Assembly: GCA_021845945.1 (NCBI GenBank)
Contig: JAJZRD010000143.1
Span: 1-9,551, forward strand
Direction: 5' to 3'
DNA: 9,551 nt
Origin: Chloroflexota bacterium
GTDB taxonomy: Bacteria > Chloroflexota > UBA6077
The position numbers were made by a program, and so were the translations under genes. The number at the start of each line of letters is the position of its first letter. The first letter of the stretch is position 1. Of the stretch, positions 1 through 4,846 are shown piece by piece. Under the pieces are notes generated by a model, which ran no database searches, was not told where the DNA came from, and worked only from the letters and a program-made list of their open reading frames with translations.

Positions 1-750
1 AAGCAGCTCTTTGCCGACTACCCGATGGCGATCCTGGGGACCTCCAACTGCGTGTTGCTGCCCAGGGAGGAGTACGCCGACCGGATCTTCACCACCGGTG
101 CGACCCGGCTGCCGGGGGTGCAGCACATCTCGGGTTTCGATTACTCGCCGCTCATCGAGAAGGCCAGGACCCTCCCCGAGCTGCCGGATCGGCCCGGCGA
201 CGTCGTCTTGACCACCGGCTTCTCCGCCTCGGTGGTTCTGTCGCTGGCGGACAAGATCAAGGCCCTCGTGAAGGCCGGCAAGATCCGCCACTTCTTCCTG
301 GTGGGGGGCTGCGACTCGCCCCTGAAGGGCATGCCCTACTATCGGGAGTTCGTCCAGCAGCTCCCGAAAGACACCGTGGTGCTCACCCTTGGCTGCGGGA
401 AGTACCGGTTCAACGACCTCGACCTCGGCAACATCGACGGCGTCCCGAGGCTGCTCGACCTGGGGCAGTGCAACGACTCCATCGTCGCCGTCGACATCGC
501 CGTGGCGCTTGCGAACCTCTTCGGCGTCGGCATCAACGAGCTGCCGCTGACCCTGGTGCTAAGCTGGATGGAGCAGAAGGCGGTGTCCATCCTCTGGAGC
601 CTCTTCGCCCTCGGCGTCAAGGGCATCTACCTCGGCCCCGTCCCGCCCGCCTGGGTCGACGACGGGATCCTGCAGGCGCTGGTGGAGAACTGGGACATCC
701 GGCTGGTGAGCACCCCTCAGGAGGACGTCCGGCGGATGCTGGACGCATAG
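1..750 (+). CDS. hcp: Hybrid cluster protein (Hcp, hydroxylamine/NO reductase), C-terminal part
   Basis: The reading frame is open from base 1, so the gene starts outside the window; the ATG at 25 is internal. The visible 249 residues carry the ligands of the Hcp hybrid Fe-S-O cluster in the expected order: Cys at visible residue 17 (TSNC), Cys104 (GGCD, the persulfide position), Cys132 (GCGKYRF), Cys157 (GQCND), and Glu191/Lys193 (MEQKA). Spacings of 28 and 25 between the last three cysteines match Desulfovibrio Hcp C406/C434/C459 as I recall them. The missing N-terminal half would carry the 4Fe cluster cysteines and the remaining His and Glu ligands. Hcp is a cytoplasmic protein of anaerobes that reduces hydroxylamine or NO and has protein S-nitrosylase activity; the physiological role here is inferred as nitrosative-stress defence. 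The sequence ends [10 protein letters not shown], a normal Hcp end. The gene is convergent with the MFS gene, 30 bases from its stop codon. Confidence 0.95.
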   Translation, partial: KQLFADYPMAILGTSNCVLLPREEYADRIFTTGATRLPGVQHISGFDYSPLIEKARTLPELPDRPGDVVLTTGFSASVVLSLADKIKALVKAGKIRHFFLVGGCDSPLKGMPYYREFVQQLPKDTVVLTLGCGKYRFNDLDLGNIDGVPRLLDLGQCNDSIVAVDIAVALANLFGVGINELPLTLVLSWMEQKAVSILWSLFALGVKGIYLGPVPPAWVDDGILQALVENWDIRLVSTPQEDVRRMLDA

Positions 751-764
751 CGGTTCCCAACGGT

Positions 765-781
765 AGGGAGGTTGCCTCTCT
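765..781. terminator. Possible weak bidirectional hairpin between hcp and the MFS gene
   Basis: AGGGAGG (765-771), loop TTG, CCTCTCT (775-781) gives a 7-bp stem with one G-T wobble as read on the plus strand. It lies in the short gap between two convergent genes, where a terminator is expected, and overlaps the first base of the MFS stop codon. There is no T-tract on either side, so intrinsic termination is only a guess. Confidence 0.25.
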
Positions 782-2010
782 CAGGCCCTTCGTGGCTCTG
801 GCAACGCCAGGGTGAAGGGTATGGAGAGCATGGAGGCCAGGACCGCGCCTCCAAGGGCGGGTCCCAGGCCTATCCAGTCCGCCACCACACCAACCACCAG
901 GGTAGATACCAGGGTCCCCTCGAAGCCCAGGAAGAAGACGATGCCCGAGGCGGTGCTGCGACCGCCCGGGAGCAGCTCCTGCGCCAGGGTCAACTGAACC
1001 GGGCTGGCGCTCAGCGCTATGGCACCCGACACTGCCAGCACCGCGACCGCCACAGGCCCCTCCGACAGGGAGAGGGCAACGTACAGGAGAGGTCCCGAGA
1101 GCAGCTGGGACACCAGCATCAGCCTGCGCCGGCCGAAAATGTCCGAGAGCGTCCCGCCCGCCAGTGCCCCGCCGGCTCCCGCCAGCTCGTACACCGAGAG
1201 GGCAAAGCCGGCGTACACCAGCGACGACCCGCTCTCGATCAGGAAGGTGGGATAGAAGGTAGCGATGCTCTGGACGGCGGTGGACCGGAAGAGGATCAGC
1301 CCCGACAGCAGCAGAAGGGGTTTCCGCTGCTCCTTCACCGCCGCCCAAATGCTCGCCACACTGGATCCGCTCATGTGGCGGCTGCCACCCCTCCACATTT
1401 GGCGGTAGAGCACCAGGGAGAAGAGCACGCCCGGGACCGCGGCCCAATAGCTCCTCTCCAGCCCCAGCCAGGTGATCACCTCCACTATGAAGATGGGCCC
1501 CACGGAGCGGCCCATCTCGCCCCCAAACATGTAGAGCGAGCTACCCCTGCCCCAGGTGCGGCCGCTGGCCCGGGTGATGCTGGCGGCGGCGGAGGGGTGG
1601 AAGGCGGCGGAGCTCAAGCCCGCGACCACCAGCAGCGCGGCTACCGACAGGTAGTTGGGTGCGATGCCCAGGAGGCTCATGCAGAGGGCCGTCACCGTCG
1701 GGGCGGCGATGACGAAGTAGCGAGTGTCCGCCCGGTCCGCCCATAGCCCCAGAAAGGGCTGCACCAGGGAGCCCGTCCGGAAGATAGTGGCGAGCCCGCC
1801 GGCCGCCGCCAGGGGGATGTTGAGATTGGCGATGATCAGTGGGAGAAGGGGAGCCAGAAAGGCGGGATAAACGTCGTGAACGAAGTGGGCGGAGGAGATG
1901 GTCGCGACCGCCGCGGTATCGAAGCCCTGCTCCTCAGCCTTCGTCCCCTGAGCCGCGGCAACCGTTGCCTCGGATTCGCACTGCGCCACGATCGACGTTA
2001 TCCCCTTCAT
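781..2010 (-). CDS. MFS transporter, fosmidomycin-resistance (Fsr)-like
   Basis: A 409-residue, strongly hydrophobic protein with about 12 predicted membrane segments, placed in the inner membrane as a proton-driven exporter by family. Residues 40-60 (SAHFVHDVYPAFLAPLLPLI) and 130-141 (AGLSSAAFHPSA) resemble the first helix and the GLxSAxFHP stretch of the Fsr family. Charged loops follow helix 2 (LWADRADTR, about 89-97) and helix 8 (GGTLSDIFGRRRL, about 285-297, the MFS motif A position). I chose the ATG at 2010 (MKGITS) over the in-frame ATGs at 2040 and 2031, because GGAAGGG lies 7 bases before it and the alternatives lack a well-placed ribosome site. About 33 soluble, Ala- and Glu-rich residues precede helix 1. 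The substrate cannot be told from sequence; drugs, lipids or metabolites are all possible. The gene is divergent from the small HTH gene, which might regulate it. Confidence 0.88.
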   Translation of the reverse strand: MKGITSIVAQCESEATVAAAQGTKAEEQGFDTAAVATISSAHFVHDVYPAFLAPLLPLIIANLNIPLAAAGGLATIFRTGSLVQPFLGLWADRADTRYFVIAAPTVTALCMSLLGIAPNYLSVAALLVVAGLSSAAFHPSAAASITRASGRTWGRGSSLYMFGGEMGRSVGPIFIVEVITWLGLERSYWAAVPGVLFSLVLYRQMWRGGSRHMSGSSVASIWAAVKEQRKPLLLLSGLILFRSTAVQSIATFYPTFLIESGSSLVYAGFALSVYELAGAGGALAGGTLSDIFGRRRLMLVSQLLSGPLLYVALSLSEGPVAVAVLAVSGAIALSASPVQLTLAQELLPGGRSTASGIVFFLGFEGTLVSTLVVGVVADWIGLGPALGGAVLASMLSIPFTLALPEPRRA

Positions 2011-2213
2011 CTTACTACCCTTCCGCCGCATGGGGCGCATCAGTGCCGCCCGCTTCCCTCTAGCGGGGCTCTCTTGCTACCCTTCGGGCGTGTGGGCGCA
2101 TTCTAACGCAGCAGAAGCGTAGGAGGAAGGCCCGGGAGTAACGAAGGTGTGGTACACTTATGTCAACACCCGGAGTAGCGGAAGCTTCTTCCGCCTCCTA
2201 GAAGAGGTCTTCC
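2011..2213. promoter_or_regulatory. Divergent intergenic region between the MFS gene and the HTH gene
   Basis: This 203-base region must hold the promoters of both divergent genes. For the minus strand, TAGAAT (complement of 2100-2105) is a fair -10 box about 90 bases before the MFS start, but no convincing -35 accompanies it. A perfect minus-strand TTGACA lies at 2161-2166, with a weak GTTACT 18 bases on. For the plus strand, TACACT at 2153-2158 is a possible -10 without a clear -35. The inverted repeat GGTGT (2146-2150) / ACACC (2166-2170) brackets the TACACT and TTGACA elements and could be an operator. All of these are visual matches only. Confidence 0.3.
2178..2194 (+). promoter_or_regulatory. 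Perfect 7-bp palindrome in the leader of the HTH gene
   Basis: GCGGAAG (2178-2184), CTT, CTTCCGC (2188-2194) forms a perfect inverted repeat ending 6 bases before the ribosome-binding GAAGAGG (2201-2207) of the HTH gene. It could be an operator for autoregulation or an RNA hairpin that limits translation. Function is inferred from position only. Confidence 0.4.
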
Positions 2214-2465
2214 ATGTCAGAGCAGCTTTCCACTTCCGCCGAGGGCACCCCGATTCGCGTTCCGGGATACCTCTCGGTGAGGGCCGCGGCGGAGTCGCTC
2301 GGGATTCGGGAGCGCAGCGTCCTCGAGCTGATCGAGCGGCGGCGTCTCAGCTCCGTCCGGCTTGGTCGCATGCACTTCATCCCCACCCGGCTGATCCATG
2401 CCTATGGGGTCGAGCGCAGGTTCCGGTTGCGACGAGGACGCAGGAGGGGCCGGCGGGTTGCCTAG
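2214..2465 (+). CDS. Small excisionase/MerR-type helix-turn-helix DNA-binding protein
   Basis: An 83-residue basic protein. Residues 19-65 match the HTH_17/excisionase pattern: YLSVRAAAESLGI (helix-turn), RERSVLELIERRRL (recognition helix and turn), then the wing SSVRLGRMHFIPTRLIHAY. The last 15 residues are an Arg-rich tail (RFRLRRGRRRGRR) that could add non-specific DNA contact. The ATG at 2214 is preceded by GAAGAGG at 2201-2207 with a 6-base gap, which supports this start. Members of this domain family serve as phage or plasmid excisionases and as small transcription regulators. No integrase, att site or phage gene is visible here, so a regulator is the simpler reading. Possible targets are itself or the divergent MFS gene. 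It converges on the 82-residue hypothetical gene with a large palindrome between them. Confidence 0.8.
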   Translation: MSEQLSTSAEGTPIRVPGYLSVRAAAESLGIRERSVLELIERRRLSSVRLGRMHFIPTRLIHAYGVERRFRLRRGRRRGRRVA

Positions 2466-2481
2466 CCCGCGGGCGCCGCAC

Positions 2482-2532
2482 GTAGGAGCGCGCTCCTGCG
2501 CGCCACAGTCGTCGGCAGGAGCCGGCTCCTAC
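2482..2532. repeat. Nested REP-like palindrome between convergent genes
   Basis: The left arm at 2482-2499 is GTAGGAGCGCGCTCCTGC and the right arm at 2515-2532 is GCAGGAGCCGGCTCCTAC. The arms pair with each other at 16 of 18 positions across a 15-base loop, and each arm also contains its own perfect 14-base palindrome (AGGAGCGCGCTCCT and AGGAGCCGGCTCCT). The DNA or RNA could therefore form one long hairpin or two small ones. It begins 17 bases after the HTH stop codon, and its right end covers the stop codon (2529-2531) of the opposing gene. The layout suits a REP/BIME-type repeat acting as a bidirectional transcription block or mRNA 3'-end stabiliser, although there is no T-tract. Confidence 0.75.
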
Positions 2533-2777
2533 TGCTCCTCTCCCATCTCCCAGGCGTCCAGCTTCAGCTCTCGCAGGGTTTCCAGCAGCTGATCCAGCTC
2601 TACGCAGGTTACCGGCCGCTCGCACAGCTGCCGCAGCCCTACGAGACTCATCTCGGCCACGGCCGCCAGACCCTGCAGGTCGCGTTCCTCCTCCAATCCC
2701 CGGACTAGAGCGCGAAGCGCATCCCACTGCTGCTCCCGGGAGCCCGCGAGCACCGCCTCGGTCTGCTTGCCCTTCAT
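2529..2777 (-). CDS. Small hypothetical helical protein
   Basis: An 82-residue protein that I do not recognise. The start is well supported: ATG at 2777 is preceded on the minus strand by GGGAGGAGGGCAAG, with GGAGG 5-8 bases before the codon. The composition is acidic and Leu-, Glu- and Gln-rich with no glycine-proline breaks after residue 15, so it is probably all alpha-helical. The middle (LRALVRGLEEERDLQGLAAV, about 22-41) and the end (ELDQLLETLRELKLDAWEMG, about 60-79) look amphipathic. There is no signal peptide and no membrane segment; two cysteines (52 and 58) are present, without a metal-site pattern. The stop codon lies inside the nested palindrome. It precedes and may be co-transcribed with nothing visible, and no function can be assigned. 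Confidence 0.65.
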   Translation of the reverse strand: MKGKQTEAVLAGSREQQWDALRALVRGLEEERDLQGLAAVAEMSLVGLRQLCERPVTCVELDQLLETLRELKLDAWEMGEEQ

Positions 2778-2797
2778 CTTGCCCTCCTCCCGTTCCG

Positions 2798-2819
2798 CCA
2801 GGAGGGTTCCGTCTCCTGG
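2798..2819 (-). other. Perfect 7-bp hairpin upstream of the small hypothetical gene
   Basis: CCAGGAG (2798-2804), an 8-base loop, and CTCCTGG (2813-2819) form a perfect stem in the gap 2778-3030, about 20 bases upstream of the 82-residue gene and next to its ribosome site. It could be a leader structure. Apart from this and the repeat at 2933-2959 I see no gene or RNA in the gap. Confidence 0.35.
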
Positions 2820-2932
2820 GATAGATTCCGTCCACCCGGCGCGCCGCGGGGCCGGCGCACGGCTGCTCCCCGAAGGATGTTACCGCACTGGCCGTGCCCC
2901 TTCAATCGACTTCCAGGTGATCTTCATAGAAG

Positions 2933-2959
2933 TAGGGGCGACCGGCAGTCGCCCCTACG
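2933..2959. repeat. REP-like perfect palindrome downstream of acsE
   Basis: GTAGGGGCGAC (2933-2943), loop CGGCA, GTCGCCCCTAC (2949-2959) is a perfect 11-bp stem. It lies 71 bases past the acsE stop codon on the transcribed side of the acs operon. Palindromes of the GTAGGGGCGACC type are, from general knowledge, widely dispersed in intergenic DNA of several GC-rich bacterial groups. It may end or protect the 3' end of the acs mRNA; on the minus strand it is followed by TTCTAT rather than a clean T-tract, so classical intrinsic termination is doubtful. Confidence 0.75.
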
Positions 2960-3030
2960 ACCAAGTCTCGTTTTGCCCGCACGGCCAAGCCAGTCCTCGT
3001 CCGTGCCGCGGCGCCCCGTTTGCTCGCCGG

Positions 3031-3948
3031 CTACACCCTCAGGTAAGAGTCGGCGTAGATGACCTCGTTTCGCAGGATTCGGACGGTCTTCCAGACGTCC
3101 ACCTGCTCCGGATCGCTCATGTCCACGTCGCCCTGAGTGATGCTCTCACCCGCCGCATAGGCGTTGTAGAGAGCGCAGAGCAGCTTACCTGCACCGGTGC
3201 TGGTATCCTGGGTCTCGACGATCCGCACCGTCTCCATCAGCTTCTTGTCCAGCGGGTCGATGATGGCGGAGTCCAGGCCGACGCCCAGCAGCATCACCAG
3301 GAAAACCCGGTTGATCAGGGGTCGGTTCTCTGGAAGTGCGCCGTTGGAGACGTTGCTCAGCCCCACCACCGTCTTCACGGGCGGGTCGGCCAGCCCCTTG
3401 AACATCCGGACCGCCTCGACGGTGACCTGTACCCCTGGCTGGTCGGCGGACACCGGCAGGGTAAGGGGATCGAGGAAGAGCTGATCGCTCTTCACTCCGT
3501 ACCCCGCGGCGGCATTGACCAGCTCGTAACCCAGCTCCGCCCGACCATCGGCCGTGTTCGGGATGCCCTGCTCCGTCATGGTGAGGGCGATGATGGGCGA
3601 GTGGTATTCCGCCGCCACAGGCATCAATCGGGCAAGACGGGCCTGCTCGGCAGAGGTGGAGTTGATGAGCGCCGGCCGTTTGCACAGCTTCAGGCCCGCC
3701 TCGATGGCATCGGCGTTGGTGGTATCCAGCGACAGAGGAACTCCGATGACGTCCTGGACCGCGGGAACCAGCCATCCCATGATCTCGACGCCCCGCTTCC
3801 GGGAGGGGCCGATATTCAGCTCAACGTAGTTGGCGCCGGCTTCCGCCTGCCGCTTCGCCAGCCCTTGAAAGAAGGCAGTATCCTGCTCCTCGATGGCCGT
3901 CTTTACCCTGGGAGAAATGATGTGAATGTTCTCTCCGATGACCAGCAT
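3031..3948 (-). CDS. acsE: Methyltetrahydrofolate:corrinoid iron-sulfur protein methyltransferase
   Basis: A 305-residue TIM-barrel enzyme of the pterin-binding family. It transfers the methyl group of 5-methyl-tetrahydrofolate to cob(I)amide of the AcsC/AcsD corrinoid protein, linking the folate branch of the Wood-Ljungdahl pathway to acetyl-CoA synthesis. The pterin-site residues known from Moorella AcsE fall at identical numbers here: Asp75 (LSLDTTN), Asn96 (INSTS), Asp160 (LFLDPLTLP) and Asn199 (GLSNVS). LADPPVKTVVGLSNVSNG and NRPLINRVFLVML are also typical. The usual length is about 262 residues. The extra 43 or so lie between about 241 and 286, after LMETVRIVE and before TVRILRNEVIYADSYL, which realigns with the family C-terminus. 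ATG at 3948 follows GGGGAGGG with a good gap. It is the last gene of the operon, 44 bases after cooC. Confidence 0.95.
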   Translation of the reverse strand: MLVIGENIHIISPRVKTAIEEQDTAFFQGLAKRQAEAGANYVELNIGPSRKRGVEIMGWLVPAVQDVIGVPLSLDTTNADAIEAGLKLCKRPALINSTSAEQARLARLMPVAAEYHSPIIALTMTEQGIPNTADGRAELGYELVNAAAGYGVKSDQLFLDPLTLPVSADQPGVQVTVEAVRMFKGLADPPVKTVVGLSNVSNGALPENRPLINRVFLVMLLGVGLDSAIIDPLDKKLMETVRIVETQDTSTGAGKLLCALYNAYAAGESITQGDVDMSDPEQVDVWKTVRILRNEVIYADSYLRV

Positions 3949-3992
3949 GGTCGTCCCTCCCCATAACGTTCGTTTTGTGAGTGAGAAGCGGG

Positions 3993-4769
3993 CTAGGCCG
4001 AGCCTCTCCCGTCCAGCAGCCCGTCGACGATCCCTCGAATCGCCTCGTACACGGCGGAATCCTCCGGGAGATCCACCAGCGGCAGCCCCTCCCCGTCGTA
4101 GGCGCTAACCCGAGGGTCGGCGGGAACGACCCCCGCCAACTCGAGTCCCTGTCGCTCGATCTCCTCCAGCAGAGCCGGATTCAGCGTGCCCTCAACCCGA
4201 TTCACCACCAGACACACCCGACCCACCCGGGTTTTCAGCTCCCGAACGAGCCCGGCGACGCGCCCGGCCGCCACCAGCCCGCGGATCGTGGGGTCCGATA
4301 CCACCAGCAGGTAGTCGACGTCCCTCGTCGTCCGCCGGCTCAAGTGCTCCAGACCGGCCTCGTTGTCGATCACCACGTATCGGTAGCTGCCGGCAATCCT
4401 GTCGACGCACTCGCGCAACACGTGGTTGGCCGCGCAGTAGCAGCCCGGCCCCTCCGGCCGGCCCATGGCGATCAGATCGAACCCCTGCCCTTCCACGAGG
4501 GCCTCGTTGATCCGGAGCTCCAGGTAGTCCCGCTTCGCGATCCCGGCGGGTATGATCCCACCCCCCACCCTGATGGCGGTCTCCTCCCGAACGTCGCCCA
4601 CGGTGGCTTCCAGGCCCAGACCGACGGCGCTGTTGAGGTTGGAGCTGGGGTCCGCATCGATGGCCAGCACGGCTCCCTGCCCCCGCTGGCGCAAGTACTT
4701 GAGAATCATGGCCGATAGGGTGGTCTTTCCCGTGCCGCCCTTGCCGGCCATGGCGATGGTAATGGTCAA
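3993..4769 (-). CDS. cooC: CooC-type nickel-insertion ATPase for CODH/ACS
   Basis: A 258-residue MinD/SIMIBI-class P-loop ATPase. Residues 8-17 (AGKGGTGKTT) are a deviant Walker A with the signature lysine at 10; DADPSSN (38-44) is the switch I region; GCYC at 109-112 is the CxC motif that binds the metal at the CooC dimer interface; VIDNEAGLEHLSRRT (133-147) is the Walker B/switch II segment; VVNR (188-191) is the base-recognition part. CooC uses ATP binding and hydrolysis to deliver nickel to CODH, and close relatives serve ACS. The start is TTG at 4769, chosen because AGAGGGA (complement of 4778-4784) sits 8 bases before it and the protein then begins TITIAMAGKGG, right for the family. The ATG at 4754 would cut the first beta-strand. 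The frame stays open upstream into acsC, giving a false 610-residue ORF. It lies 77 bases after acsC. Confidence 0.93.
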   Translation of the reverse strand: MTITIAMAGKGGTGKTTLSAMILKYLRQRGQGAVLAIDADPSSNLNSAVGLGLEATVGDVREETAIRVGGGIIPAGIAKRDYLELRINEALVEGQGFDLIAMGRPEGPGCYCAANHVLRECVDRIAGSYRYVVIDNEAGLEHLSRRTTRDVDYLLVVSDPTIRGLVAAGRVAGLVRELKTRVGRVCLVVNRVEGTLNPALLEEIERQGLELAGVVPADPRVSAYDGEGLPLVDLPEDSAVYEAIRGIVDGLLDGRGSA

Positions 4770-4777
4770 GGTAGGAT

Positions 4778-4784
4778 TCCCTCT
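4778..4784 (-). promoter_or_regulatory. Ribosome-binding site that fixes the TTG start of cooC
   Basis: On the minus strand AGAGGGA lies 8 bases before TTG (4769-4767). No comparable site precedes the downstream ATG at 4754. With the N-terminal beta-strand residues this decides the start. Confidence 0.65.
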
Positions 4785-4788
4785 AGAG

Positions 4789-4812
4789 TAGGGCAGGGCC
4801 CTGTGCCCTGCC
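4789..4812. repeat. Perfect 8-bp hairpin (GTAGGGC-type) between acsC and cooC
   Basis: GGCAGGGC (4792-4799), loop CCTGT, GCCCTGCC (4805-4812) is a perfect inverted repeat in the 77-base gap between acsC and cooC. It is preceded on the plus strand by TAG (4789-4791 is TAG), so the element reads GTAGGGCAGGG from 4788, like the heads of the other two palindromes in the window. In the acs transcript it would form a stem about 20 bases before the cooC ribosome site. It could lower cooC expression relative to acsB, acsD and acsC, or be a neutral dispersed repeat. Confidence 0.55.
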
Positions 4813-4846
4813 GCCCGGTCAGCACTGTTCCGGGGGCTTTCCGATG

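Noticed and set aside
772..1746. A 324-residue plus-strand frame and an overlapping 276-residue minus-strand frame at 617-1447
   Set aside because: Both overlap the convincing MFS transporter in other frames, and their translations are low-complexity GC-rich shadow sequence.
2214..2532. An integrated element (excisionase plus inverted repeats as an attachment site)
   Set aside because: There is no integrase, tRNA, direct-repeat pair or phage gene nearby. The repeat looks like a REP element rather than an att site.
2377..2835. A 152-residue minus-strand frame overlapping the 82-residue gene
   Set aside because: It reads through the nested palindrome, overlaps the HTH gene, and has a Gly/Arg/Ala shadow composition. 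The 82-residue frame has the ribosome site.
2482..2959. A CRISPR array built from the palindromic repeats
   Set aside because: There are only single copies with different sequences, and no regular spacing.
2778..3030. A structured RNA or riboswitch in the 253-base gap
   Set aside because: Apart from two simple hairpins I see no tRNA, riboswitch core or conserved RNA motif, and the cobalamin riboswitch hallmarks one might expect near acs genes are absent.
2767..3966. A 399-residue plus-strand open frame
   Set aside because: It is antisense to acsE and runs through the REP-like hairpin. It is Arg/His/Gly-rich shadow composition without a supported start.
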